DNA of 64,000 nt from Kribbella antiqua. Its GTDB lineage: Bacteria > Actinomycetota > Actinomycetes > Propionibacteriales > Kribbellaceae. Both the position numbers and the translations under genes were made by a program. Each line of letters starts with the position of its first letter. Position 1 is the stretch's first letter. Below the pieces are notes generated by a model. That model did not search any database. It had not been told where the DNA came from and saw only the letters and a list, made by a program, of their open reading frames with translations. Shown in pieces: positions 1 to 8,123 of the stretch. The stretch lies in the NCBI RefSeq assembly GCF_004345665.1, contig NZ_SLWR01000013.1:157552-221551 (forward strand). Reading direction: 5' to 3'.

Positions 1-414
1 TGGGCGCTGGTTCTGTTCTACTCCGGCCTCCAGGTGCCGTTCACGACCTTCCTCTACATCGGCTTCCTGCGCGCGCTGCCCCGGGACTTCGAGGATGCCG
101 CTCTCATCGACGGCTGCACGCCCGTACAAGGTTTCCGGTACGTCGTCTTTCCGATGCTGAAGCCGATCACGGTGACTGCCCTGGTCCTGAACGCGGTCGC
201 GGTCTGGAACGACTTCTTCACGCCGCTGCTCTACCTCAGCGGCAGCGGGCAGCAGACCATGCCGGTCGCGATCTCCGGCTTCGTCGGTCAGTACGTCACC
301 AACTGGAACCTCATCTTCGCCGCCCTCGTGATCAGCATCGTCCCGATCCTCCTCGTGTACTTCGCGCTCCAGCGCAGCATCATCAACGGCTTCGCCGGCG
401 GACTCAAGGCATGA
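1..414 (+). CDS. Carbohydrate ABC transporter permease, MalG type (5' end outside window)
   Basis: Inner-membrane permease of a sugar ABC importer. The reading frame is open from base 1, so the N-terminal half lies outside the window; the first ATG/GTG seen is internal. The visible part contains the EAA loop that docks on the ATPase (FEDAALIDGC, about bases 91-120) followed by three hydrophobic segments and the usual short end of MalG-type subunits (IINGFAGGLKA). It ends 31 bp before the solute-binding protein gene, so the order permease then binding protein suggests one operon. Family assignment is firm; the sugar cannot be read from the sequence. Confidence 0.9.
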   Translation, partial: WALVLFYSGLQVPFTTFLYIGFLRALPRDFEDAALIDGCTPVQGFRYVVFPMLKPITVTALVLNAVAVWNDFFTPLLYLSGSGQQTMPVAISGFVGQYVTNWNLIFAALVISIVPILLVYFALQRSIINGFAGGLKA

Positions 415-445
415 CTCCATCAACCACTCCATCCGGGAGAAAATC

Positions 446-1725
446 ATGAGAACACCCAGACTGGCTGCCCTGATCGCCGCGACGACCGCCGTGGGCTTGC
501 TGGCCGCCTGCAGCGGTGGCACCAACGCCGGCAGCTCCGGTGGCTCGGGCGACTCCGGCGAATCCAAGGTCCTGACCCTCGCCTCGGTCGACCAAGGCTC
601 CATCGAGGACGTCGTCAAGGCGTTCGAGAAGGCCAACCCGGGCGTCGACGTACGGTTCACCACGGCCGGCGCCGACCAGTACACCCAGCAGATCCGGACC
701 CAGCTCGCCTCGGGGTCCGCGCCGGATGTGATGACGGCGTGGCCGGGCAACGGGAACGCGGCGACCACCTTCGTCCTCGCCAAGTCCGGCTACCTGATGG
801 ATCTCTCCGACCGGCCGTGGGCCGCCAAACTGCCGCCGCTGATGAAGAGCCTGTCGCAGTACGAAGGCAAGACCTACACCGGACTCTTCGGGCAGAACGG
901 CATCGGTGCCATCTACAACGACGGCGCGATGAGCAAGGCCGGACTCACACCGCCGGGAACGTGGAGCGAACTGCTGAACTTCTGCAAGGCCGGCGCGGCC
1001 AAGGGAACGCCGGCGTTTGCCCTGGGCAACCAGGACAACTGGGTGACCCAGATCGTCCTTTACGCGCTGGTAGCGACGAATGTCTACGGTCCGGACAAGG
1101 ACTTCGACAAGAAGATGCAGGCGGGCCAGGCAACGTTCGCCGGATCGAACTGGAAAGTTGCCCTGGGCAAGTACCTGCAGATGGAGAAGACCGGTTGCTT
1201 CCAGAAGAACCCGCTCGGCACCAGCTACGAGGCCAGCCAGACGCTCGCCGCCACCGGCAAGACGCTCGGCATCGTCCAGGGCAACTGGGTGGTCGCGTTG
1301 CTCAAGGGCAAGAACCCGGCCGGCAAGTTCACGCTCAAGGCGCTTCCTGGTAGTGACAACCCGGCCGAGTTCATCATGCCTGCCGCGGCCGGTGCCGGGT
1401 ACGCCGTGAACGCCAAGGCGAAGAACAAAGATCTTCCGCTGAAGTTCGTCGACTATTGATGTCGCCCGAGGGGATGAATCTGTTCGTCACGAAGCAGGGC
1501 GGTCTCCCGTCGATTCCCGACACCGGGTTCAGCGCCGACCCGTCGCTGGCCGAACTGACGAAGTACATCAACGACGACCGGACCGTGCCGTTCATGGACC
1601 AGCTCTGGCCCAACCCCAAGGTGCAGCAAACGATGCTGAGCGGCATCCAGCAACTGTTCAGCGGCCGATCCACTCCGGATAAGGTGCTTGAGGCAATGGA
1701 CACCGACTACAAGGCAGGTACGTGA
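446..1725 (+). pseudogene. Sugar ABC transporter solute-binding lipoprotein, broken by a -1 frameshift
   Basis: An extracellular solute-binding protein (family 1) of about 426 aa would be encoded, but the frame breaks. The first part (446-1459, 337 aa) starts with a lipoprotein signal (hydrophobic stretch, then LLAAC lipobox) and ends abruptly at KFVDY. The rest of the family's C-terminus (MSPEGMNLFVTKQGGLP and on to KAGT) continues in another frame from 1456 to 1725. The break sits at gactattgatg; one extra T would restore KFVDYLMSPEGM. The TGA and the following ATG overlap, so re-initiation could make the C-terminal piece, but it would lack an export signal. This is either a real mutation or a sequencing error in a short T run. 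It would pair with the upstream permease. Confidence 0.85.
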
Positions 1726-2528
1726 CCATCACAGAACTGGCGGGCCGCGTTGCGCTCGGGGTTGCCGGCATGTCCTTCGAGCCGCGTGACCGTGCTGCCG
1801 ATCTCGCGACGATCCGAGCCGGCATCGACGCGGGTACGGCGATCCTCGACACGGCGCGTGCGTACACCCGGATCGATGTGCCGTCGTACGGCGAAGAGCT
1901 GGCAGCGGAGGCGGCTCGCGGTACGAGCGCGATCGTCGGAACGAAAGGTGGTCATTCGCGCATCGGCCCGACCACCTGGGATGCGGACATCAGCGAACGC
2001 CGGATCCGGTCCGACGTCGAGACCAGTCTGCGGGTGTTCGGACGCCTCGACCTCTACTACCTGCATCGGGTCGATCTCGCCGAGCAGCCGGTGGAGGAGG
2101 GCGTCGGGACTCTCGCGGCCCTTCGCGAGGAGGGGAAGCTGGCCCGGATCGGTCTGTCCAACGTCAGCGTCGTCGAGCTCGAGCGGGCGGCGGCAGTCGC
2201 CCGCATCGACGCCGTACAGAATCACCACACCGCCATGGGTCGCGAGTCTGCCGACGTACTCGAGTGGTGCGAAGCCAATGGCGTGGCGTTCTTCGCCTAC
2301 TCACCGCTGCGATCGTCGGCTCCGGCCCCGCACCTTGCGGACGCGGCAAAGGCACGCGGCGTTTCGGTACAACGCCTGCAACTGCGCGCGTTGCTGGCGT
2401 CATCGCCCGTATTGTCAGTGGTTTCGGGCGCGACCCGACCCGAGACAGTCCTCGACTCCCTGGCCGCGGAGTCCGAACCCTGGGACGAAGCCCTCGCGGC
2501 CGCCTACACCGCAGACCAACCCACGTAG
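1722..2528 (+). CDS. Aldo/keto reductase family oxidoreductase
   Basis: Predicted cytoplasmic NADPH-dependent aldo/keto reductase, 268 aa, a TIM barrel. The catalytic set is visible: Asp43 and Tyr48 (ILDTARAY), Lys75 (VGTKGG) and His115 (YYLHR). The C-terminal cofactor region is slightly short for the family (usually 280-330 aa). It starts with GTG overlapping the stop of the binding-protein frame by four bases (GTGA), so it is translationally coupled to the sugar transporter operon and probably acts on the imported sugar or a derivative. The substrate is unknown. Confidence 0.85.
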   Translation: MTITELAGRVALGVAGMSFEPRDRAADLATIRAGIDAGTAILDTARAYTRIDVPSYGEELAAEAARGTSAIVGTKGGHSRIGPTTWDADISERRIRSDVETSLRVFGRLDLYYLHRVDLAEQPVEEGVGTLAALREEGKLARIGLSNVSVVELERAAAVARIDAVQNHHTAMGRESADVLEWCEANGVAFFAYSPLRSSAPAPHLADAAKARGVSVQRLQLRALLASSPVLSVVSGATRPETVLDSLAAESEPWDEALAAAYTADQPT

Positions 2529-2611
2529 TCGGCGCGTAGGGAGTCTCTGGCGGTGGGTGTACTGGTAGGGCCTCCCTCGGCTGGGGTGAGGGTGTTTATC
2601 GTGGCGGGATC

Positions 2612-3313
2612 ATGGCGCTCATTCTTGTTACCGGTGCTTCGGCCGGCCTTGGGCTCGCGAATGTAGCGGCTCTTACCGACGCCGGGCACGACGTCGCTCT
2701 GCATGCACGAAACCGCGATCGCGTTGTGGACCAGAGTGTGCGCGAGGTCTTGTACGGCGATCTCGCGCAGCTGGATGAGACGGTGAATCTCGCGCGGCAG
2801 GCGAATGAGCTCGGCCGGTTCGATGCCGTCATTCATAACGCCGGGGTGCTCAACGGTCCCGACGTGTTCGCGGTGAACGTTGTCGCGCCGTACGTGCTCA
2901 CCGCATTGATGACGCCGCCGGCGCGTGCGATCTTCCTCAGCAGTTCGATGCACAGATCAGGGTCGACCGACCTCCGCGCTCGCTCTCGGTCCTATTCGGA
3001 CAGCAAGTTGTATGTCACAGCGCTGGCGATGACGCTCGCCGTACGACGGCCGGCCTCGATGGCGCACGCGGTCGACCCTGGGTGGGTGCCGACGCGGATG
3101 GGCGGGTCCGCGGCGCCCGACAGCCTTGAAGAAGGCCACCAAACTCAGGAATGGCTCGCCACCGCCGACGAATCCGAGATCAGCCCTCGGTCGGGCGCCT
3201 ACTGGTATCACCGCAAGCCGCGCCAACCCCACCCCGCCGCTCACGATCCGCGGTTCCAGCAAGGTCTGCTGCGCCTGCTCGAAGAACACACTGGCATCGG
3301 CTTCCCGGCATAA
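2612..3313 (+). CDS. SDR family NAD(P)-dependent oxidoreductase
   Basis: Short-chain dehydrogenase of 233 aa with the N-terminal dinucleotide motif TGASAGLG (residues 7-14), the NAG motif near residue 77, catalytic Ser111/112, and the YxxxK pair Tyr128/Lys132 (YSDSK). It is a little shorter than the usual 250 aa. It starts at ATG 83 bp after the aldo/keto reductase, so it may have its own promoter. The C-terminal part (HPAAHDPRFQQGLL) resembles SDRs that act on small carbonyl compounds, but no substrate can be given. Confidence 0.85.
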   Translation: MALILVTGASAGLGLANVAALTDAGHDVALHARNRDRVVDQSVREVLYGDLAQLDETVNLARQANELGRFDAVIHNAGVLNGPDVFAVNVVAPYVLTALMTPPARAIFLSSSMHRSGSTDLRARSRSYSDSKLYVTALAMTLAVRRPASMAHAVDPGWVPTRMGGSAAPDSLEEGHQTQEWLATADESEISPRSGAYWYHRKPRQPHPAAHDPRFQQGLLRLLEEHTGIGFPA

Positions 3314-3395
3314 CCCACGTGTCAGGCTGGGCGGTGTTCGCGCCCCGCGACCACCACCAAACAACCCTGGGCGGAATGAAGCCGGTCTCTCGCGT

Positions 3396-3409
3396 GTTGA
3401 CATGTCAAC
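3396..3409. promoter_or_regulatory. 14-bp perfect palindrome (candidate operator)
   Basis: GTTGACATGTCAAC is a perfect 14-bp inverted repeat 29-42 bases before the LLM enzyme start. Its left half contains TTGACA, a consensus -35 hexamer, so a bound repressor would block the promoter. No matching regulator gene is adjacent, so the binding protein is unknown (MarR or TetR type possible). Confidence 0.55.
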
Positions 3410-3437
3410 CTGTGTCAATCAGATGGGAGTGGCGGTC

Positions 3438-4469
3438 ATGAGTGACCTGTTGTTCGGTCTCGACACCTTCGGTGACATCCCGGAGGACGACGAGGGCCGG
3501 CCGGTCTCGGATGCGGCGGCGATCCGGCAGGTCGTCGAGGAGGCGGTCCTCGCCGACGAGCTCGGGGTCGATGCCATTGCGCTCGGTGAGCATCACCGGC
3601 CGGAGTACGCGATCTCGACCCCGGAGACGGTGCTGGCCGGGATCGCCGCGCGTACGTCGCGGATCCGGCTCGGGTCCGGCGTGACCGTGCTGAGTTCGGA
3701 CGACCCGGTCCGGGTGTTCCAGCGTTTCGCGACCGTCGACGCGCTCTCGAACGGGCGGGCCGAGGTGATCCTCGGGCGCGGCTCGTTCACCGAGTCGTTC
3801 CCGCTGTTCGGGTACGACCTGGCCGATTACGACGCTTTGTTCGAGGAGAAGCTGCAGCTTTTCGTTCAGCTGCTCGACGAGAAGCCGGTCACCTGGAGCG
3901 GCACCACCCGGGCCGCGCTCGACAACGCCGATGTCTATCCCAAGACCGAGTCCGGCCGCCTGACGACCTGGGTCGGGGTCGGTGGAACGCCGCAGTCAGT
4001 CGTGCGTACGGCGTACTACGGTCTGCCGCTGATGCTGGCGATCATCGGTGGATCGCCAGACCGATTCTCGTCGTACGTCGATCTCTACCGGCGTGCGGCG
4101 GAGCAGTTCGGGACGATCGCGCATCCGGTCGGGATGCACTCGCCGGGCTTCATCGCCGACACCGATGAGGAGGCGAAGGAGCTGTTCTATCCGCGCTACA
4201 AGGTCGTCCGCGACCGGATCGGGGCGTTGCGCGGCTGGCCGCCGGTACGTCGGGAGGAGTTCGACGCCGAGGTCGCGCAGGGTTCGATGTACGTCGGTTC
4301 GCCGGAGACGGTGGCCCGCCGGATCGCTGGTGCGGTGCAGCAGCTCGGGGTCGGGCGCTTCGACCTGATCTACACGGCCGGCTCGCTGCCGATCAGTGCC
4401 CGGCTGAGGGCGGTCGAGCTGTACGGCTCGAAGGTGATCCCGATGGTTCGCGACCTGTTGGCGGAGTGA
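3438..4469 (+). CDS. LLM class flavin-dependent oxidoreductase
   Basis: Luciferase-like monooxygenase family protein (343 aa), using FMN or F420. The N-terminus (LFGLDTFGDIP), the substrate-side motif LGEHHRPEY and the segment RIRLGSGVTVLSSDDPVRV are typical of the LLM subfamily found in actinobacteria. An in-frame extension reaches back to 3126, but it runs through the preceding SDR gene and the palindrome, so I place the start at ATG 3438, with GGAG eight bases ahead. ATG 3423 is an alternative. The next gene overlaps or nearly overlaps it, indicating a two-gene operon with a nucleotide-binding F420-type partner. The reaction is unknown. Confidence 0.85.
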   Translation: MSDLLFGLDTFGDIPEDDEGRPVSDAAAIRQVVEEAVLADELGVDAIALGEHHRPEYAISTPETVLAGIAARTSRIRLGSGVTVLSSDDPVRVFQRFATVDALSNGRAEVILGRGSFTESFPLFGYDLADYDALFEEKLQLFVQLLDEKPVTWSGTTRAALDNADVYPKTESGRLTTWVGVGGTPQSVVRTAYYGLPLMLAIIGGSPDRFSSYVDLYRRAAEQFGTIAHPVGMHSPGFIADTDEEAKELFYPRYKVVRDRIGALRGWPPVRREEFDAEVAQGSMYVGSPETVARRIAGAVQQLGVGRFDLIYTAGSLPISARLRAVELYGSKVIPMVRDLLAE

Positions 4470-4471
4470 GC

Positions 4472-5122
4472 ATGACGACAACGATTGGCATTCTCGGTGC
4501 GGGCAAGGTTGGCACGGTGCACGCCCGTCTCGCGGTGGCGGCCGGGTATCGGGTGCTGATCGCCGGCTCGGGTGAGGTGTCGAAGATCGCGTTGATCGTC
4601 GAGATCGTCACGCCCGGAGCCGTCGCGACGACAGCGGCCGAGGCCGCCGCGCAGGCCGACGTCGTCATCCTCGCGCTCCCGCTCGGCAAGTACCGCACCA
4701 TCCCGGCCGAGGCGTTGCGCGGCAAGCTCGTGATCGACGCGATGAACTACTGGTGGGAGGTCGACGGCATCCGCGACGACCTCCCCGACCCGCGGACGAC
4801 GTCCAGCGAAATCGTGCAGGCCTTCTTGCCAGACTCACACGTGGTCAAGGCCTTCAACCACATGGGCTACCACGACCTCGAGGACGGCGCTCGTCCGCAA
4901 GGCGCCCTGGACCGCAAGGCCATCGCGATCGCCGGCGAAGACACCGCGGCGGTCGCCGAGATCGTCGACGCGCTCGGCTTCGACCCGGTGATAGCCGGGC
5001 CATTACCCGAGGGCGCCCGCTTCGGACCCGGCACCGAACTCTTCGGCGCCAACGTCAACGCCACCGAGGTCCGCGCCATGCTCGACCGCTTCCGAGCCCC
5101 CGACAAGGACGCCGCAGCGTAG
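4472..5122 (+). CDS. NADPH-dependent F420 reductase-like / NAD(P)-binding oxidoreductase
   Basis: A 216-aa Rossmann protein of the F420-dependent NADP oxidoreductase (NpdG-like) family. It begins with the dinucleotide loop GILGAGKVG and has the conserved VVILALPLGKY and DAMNYWW segments and VKAFNHMGYHDL. GTG 4466 overlaps the previous stop by four bases, but GGAG at 4463-4466 is better spaced for ATG 4472, so I use the latter. Pairing with an LLM enzyme suggests a reduced-flavin or F420 redox pair: this protein could regenerate the cofactor. That link is inference. Confidence 0.8.
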   Translation: MTTTIGILGAGKVGTVHARLAVAAGYRVLIAGSGEVSKIALIVEIVTPGAVATTAAEAAAQADVVILALPLGKYRTIPAEALRGKLVIDAMNYWWEVDGIRDDLPDPRTTSSEIVQAFLPDSHVVKAFNHMGYHDLEDGARPQGALDRKAIAIAGEDTAAVAEIVDALGFDPVIAGPLPEGARFGPGTELFGANVNATEVRAMLDRFRAPDKDAAA

Positions 5123-5195
5123 ATAGTCCTTCAGCGCCAGTGGGTGAGGGCTTGCTCCAGCGGCGGCGGACGGTCATTGCGAGTGGGCGTCATGG

Positions 5196-6167
5196 TTATG
5201 GGGTGCTCCTGCGGACGAAGTCGGTGGCTGGGCGACGTGAGGTGGTGGCCGGTGGGTGGGCCTGGCCGAAGCGGATCACCATGTCGGCGTAGCCGGACTT
5301 CCCGGTGATGTGCTGGACGGCGCGACGGAGGTCGTCGTACTCGAGTGGCTGGTTCAGGAACGAGGCTGCGACGCCCTCGCGGGTTGCGGTCAGCAGCACG
5401 CGTTCCAGCGCGAGGCCCGCCATCACCTGGTCCGCGGGCTCGTCGTTGTCCGTCGACAGTACGGCGATCGCCGGGTGCTCCTCGAAGGTGGCCCGAGCCC
5501 GGGATCGATCGGCGGGCCGTGTCCCCATATCGCGGAATGCCGTGCGGTACGTTGCGGCACGAGGTCCGAGCGCGGCCGACGGGATGCCTTCGGTCGGGCG
5601 GTCGCCACCGACCCAGCGTGCGCGTTCGGCGGTGCGGTGCCAGTCACCGATTTCGCGGAGGTCGCTGTCCAGGAACATGTCGAGGATGGAGCTGACCTGG
5701 TCCTCGGACAGCCAGGTGAGCGTGGCGCCCTCGGCGTACGCGGCGAGGACCAGTTCGATGCGCGTCTCCTGGGCCAACCCGGCGCTGTGGACCGGTTCGC
5801 GACTGGTGTGCCGGCGCGGGATCTCGGCGTACAGGTCTCGCAATTGCTGATCCGGTACGCCGGAGTCGACCACGATCCGGGCGAGTAGATCCGGCTCCTC
5901 GGGAACCGGGGCAAGCCCGAGCCAGGACTGGTACCCCAGTTCGGCCGCGGCGCAGCGCAGATTGAACGTGGCCGTGCCGGCGGCGATCCGCAGCGCCCGC
6001 CCGGTCGGGTCTTCTGCGGGCAGGGCCCGTGATCCGTCCAGGTAGACGTCGACTACGCGACCGTCGACCTCGAATCGCCACGGCTGGGTGTTGTGCATAC
6101 TCGGCGCCGCGACGGCGGCGGTGAGCAGTACGTCGAGCTGTTCCGTCGACAGCTGGTCTTCCGGCAT
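5196..6167 (-). CDS. Acg-like nitroreductase family protein
   Basis: FMN-binding nitroreductase-fold protein of the Acg family (Mycobacterium tuberculosis Rv2032, Rv3127 and Rv3131 are members). The diagnostic N-terminal motif PSMHNTQPWRF is present, as are RRHTSREP and GVAASFLNQPLE in the second half. Length 323 aa matches the family. The reading frame extends to 6194, but the start at 6167 has a strong AGGAGG five bases before ATG. It lies 58 bp downstream of a PNPOx-fold gene on the same strand. Members of both families belong to the hypoxia regulon in mycobacteria, and DosR-like boxes lie upstream of the pair. Acg proteins often lack measurable nitroreductase activity, so a flavin-store role is also possible. 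Confidence 0.85.
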   Translation of the reverse strand: MPEDQLSTEQLDVLLTAAVAAPSMHNTQPWRFEVDGRVVDVYLDGSRALPAEDPTGRALRIAAGTATFNLRCAAAELGYQSWLGLAPVPEEPDLLARIVVDSGVPDQQLRDLYAEIPRRHTSREPVHSAGLAQETRIELVLAAYAEGATLTWLSEDQVSSILDMFLDSDLREIGDWHRTAERARWVGGDRPTEGIPSAALGPRAATYRTAFRDMGTRPADRSRARATFEEHPAIAVLSTDNDEPADQVMAGLALERVLLTATREGVAASFLNQPLEYDDLRRAVQHITGKSGYADMVIRFGQAHPPATTSRRPATDFVRRSTP

Positions 6168-6225
6168 CGGACCCTCCTGGTCGGCAGGTCGCACTAGTTT
6201 CCTCAGGCAACCCGTGGGATGTGTG

Positions 6226-6666
6226 TCAGGACGTCGGGCGCTGGGCCCAGGGCTGGAGGCGGCGGCCGGTGAGGGACTCGGTGCCGAGGCGGATCAGTCG
6301 TTGATTGCGCAGCGGAGCCCAGGTGTGCAGCGGCAGTGTTCGTTTGAGGGCTGCGGCCTCGTCCGGCGACACCACGGACAGGTGGCCCACCGCGGTGACG
6401 GTCCAGCCGAGGTGACGGTCGAGATCGATGTCGTCGGCTTCGAACGCGACGACATCGCCTCGCTCGGCCGCGCGGAACTTCTCGCCCTCGTCCGAGATGA
6501 ACACGACGGTGTCGCCGTCGACACAGAAGTTGACCAGCCGCACCGCCGGCATGCCGCCCAGCGTGAACACCAGCCGGCCCACCGGCGCCGATCCGAGCAG
6601 CCCCAGGCACTCCCACTCGTCGAGGATCTCCAGCCCCGACTGGTCGAAGCGTGCCGTCGCGCCCAT
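6226..6666 (-). CDS. Pyridoxamine 5'-phosphate oxidase (PNPOx) fold family protein
   Basis: A small (146 aa) split-barrel flavoprotein with the typical start of the family: LGLLGSAPVGRLVFTLGGMP, then VNFCVDGDTVVFISDEGEKF. Such proteins bind FMN, F420 or heme; they are rarely true PNP oxidases. The frame is open to 6750, but the ATG at 6666 follows a GGAGG ten bases upstream and matches family N-termini, so I choose it. First gene of a likely two-gene unit with the Acg-like protein. Two DosR-like boxes at 6783 and 6881 suggest control by hypoxia or nitric oxide. Confidence 0.8.
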   Translation of the reverse strand: MGATARFDQSGLEILDEWECLGLLGSAPVGRLVFTLGGMPAVRLVNFCVDGDTVVFISDEGEKFRAAERGDVVAFEADDIDLDRHLGWTVTAVGHLSVVSPDEAAALKRTLPLHTWAPLRNQRLIRLGTESLTGRRLQPWAQRPTS

Positions 6667-6782
6667 CACAATCCATCCTCCAGCCGGTCGTCGATTCGTC
6701 ACGCAGGTATTACGAAGCCTGCGTCTCTCATCACACCTGCTCCGGCCCATCGGACATCAGTGCCGTACGTCACCCACCGGAC

Positions 6783-6796
6783 GGGACCTTTGGACG
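6783..6796. promoter_or_regulatory. Weak DosR/DevR-like box
   Basis: GGGACCTTTGGACG, a degenerate match to the mycobacterial DosR site (GGGACT...GNCCC), lies about 117 bases upstream of the PNPOx start. It is weaker than the second box at 6881; the pair spacing is about 98 bases. Assignment by eye only. Confidence 0.35.
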
Positions 6797-6880
6797 TTGG
6801 CCAGTGGATACCTTGCGTGATCGACACGGCTGGGGGATGACGGCGACGGGCCTGGATCAGAGGCGAAGGACCGAACGGCT

Positions 6881-6895
6881 GGGACTTTCGACCCT
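6881..6895. promoter_or_regulatory. DosR/DevR-like box
   Basis: GGGACTTTCGACCCT is a close match to the core of the DosR/DevR binding site known from mycobacteria (GGGACTTNNGNCCC). It lies in the 429-bp gene-free stretch between the PNPOx gene and the hydrolase gene, about 215 bases upstream of the PNPOx start. No other gene is seen in this stretch; a 65-codon plus-strand frame at 6902-7099 has no family match and no ribosome site. Confidence 0.45.
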
Positions 6896-7095
6896 GACCG
6901 GGTGGGAGAGCGCGGCGGCAGTCTGGAGGCACAGGGGAGCTTGACGGCTCGCCGGGGCACGGAGCACACACCGAGACAGAGGGCGGTCACGATCCACCGT
7001 CAGCAGACGGTCTCCGAATCCCGGCGAGCCGCAGGCCATGTGCGAGCTCAGCTGGTGAGCGATTGGATGTCGGCCCGGAGGGAGCTGCGACCGGG

Positions 7096-8052
7096 CTAGA
7101 TCGTGTTGTCCGTGCAGGGCTGAACCACCGGTAGCACGCGGTTGACGAGCTCGTCGCGGAAGCGGTCGGGCTGGGTGAAGGCTGCGAAGTGGCTGGCGTC
7201 GTCGATCAGGGCGAGCTCCTTGTGGGGCGCGTCGAGGTGCTCGAAGTACTCCTGCGCGAGGTCGGTCAGCGTTAGTACGTCGCCGGCGCCCTGGAACACG
7301 AAGACGGGGACCTCGAAGCGGGGCGGCAGATCGTAGGCGTTGAAGGACATGTACTCGCGGAACATGGCCTTCTGCGTGGCCAGGAAGCCTGCGAGTAGAT
7401 GCCACGCCTCGCGCTTGCTGTAGACGCCGCCCTTGAGCGCCAGCGGGAACAGCAGCTTGGTGACGGCGTTGGGTGTGACCGGGTCGGTGGCCATCGTCCA
7501 CTTCATCTTGAGCTGCCACGCCTTGAGGTCCCAGGAGGCCGGATCGCCGCCGATCTTCTCCAGGTCGCGGACGGCCTTGGTGTTCCCGGCCGCGGTCACG
7601 CGCTCGAGGCAGCGGGCGTAGCCGAGCGCCTCGTTGCGGTGCATGTCCGCGTAGAGGTCGGTGGTGACGAGCGCGGAGTAGAGGTCGGGACGGCGCTGGG
7701 CCAGCGGCAGGCCGATGATCGTGCCCATCGAGCCGGCCATCAGGACGATCTTGTCCTTGTCGAGGTGGCTGCGCAGGAACTCGGTGACCTCGATCGCGTC
7801 CTCGAGGTGCCGCTCGAAGGGAGCTGTCTGCTTGGTCCCGCGGGCGCGGGTCTTGCCACAGCCGCGCCGGTCCCACTGGACGACCGTGAAGTGCTGCTCC
7901 CAGGACCGGATCAGCGGGGTGAACACGGCGTACGGCGAGCCGGGGCCGCCATGCAGGACCAGAAGTACGGGGTTGCCGGCGCTCTCGCCGCGGATCTGGA
8001 TCCACTGCTCGACGCCGCCGATGGACAGGTAGTGCTGCTCGTTGATCGTCAT
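7096..8052 (-). CDS. Alpha/beta hydrolase (proline iminopeptidase-like)
   Basis: Alpha/beta hydrolase of 318 aa resembling the S33 proline iminopeptidases. Visible features are the oxyanion motif HGGPGSPY, the cap-side WDRRGCGKT, a nucleophile elbow AGSMG, and a C-terminal DASHF with the likely catalytic His. The family consensus start (MTINEQHYLSIGG) points to ATG 8052; GTG 8070 and ATG 8064 are also open and none has a convincing ribosome site, so the transcript may be leaderless. It is divergent from a TetR gene 71 bp away with a palindromic operator between them, so it is probably the target of that repressor. Substrate unknown: a peptide, ester or lactone. Confidence 0.8.
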   Translation of the reverse strand: MTINEQHYLSIGGVEQWIQIRGESAGNPVLLVLHGGPGSPYAVFTPLIRSWEQHFTVVQWDRRGCGKTRARGTKQTAPFERHLEDAIEVTEFLRSHLDKDKIVLMAGSMGTIIGLPLAQRRPDLYSALVTTDLYADMHRNEALGYARCLERVTAAGNTKAVRDLEKIGGDPASWDLKAWQLKMKWTMATDPVTPNAVTKLLFPLALKGGVYSKREAWHLLAGFLATQKAMFREYMSFNAYDLPPRFEVPVFVFQGAGDVLTLTDLAQEYFEHLDAPHKELALIDDASHFAAFTQPDRFRDELVNRVLPVVQPCTDNTI

Positions 8053-8070
8053 GTCGCTGACCATACACAC

Positions 8071-8092
8071 GTCTTAGACATCTGTACAAGAC
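8071..8092. promoter_or_regulatory. TetR-type operator in the divergent promoter region
   Basis: A 22-bp interrupted palindrome with half-sites GTCTT-N2-ACA and TGT-N2-AAGAC separated by two bases; all 16 specified positions match. A second, overlapping repeat (CTTAGACA at 8073, TGTCTGAG at 8096, one mismatch) extends toward the TetR gene. It lies between the hydrolase and TetR starts, as expected for an autoregulated TetR pair. Confidence 0.65.
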
Positions 8093-8123
8093 GACTGTCT
8101 GAGAATTCTGTATGATGCCGGGT

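Noticed and set aside
6902..7099. Small plus-strand frame in front of the hydrolase 3' end
   Set aside because: No ribosome site, no hydrophobic or folded character, overlaps the hydrolase stop.
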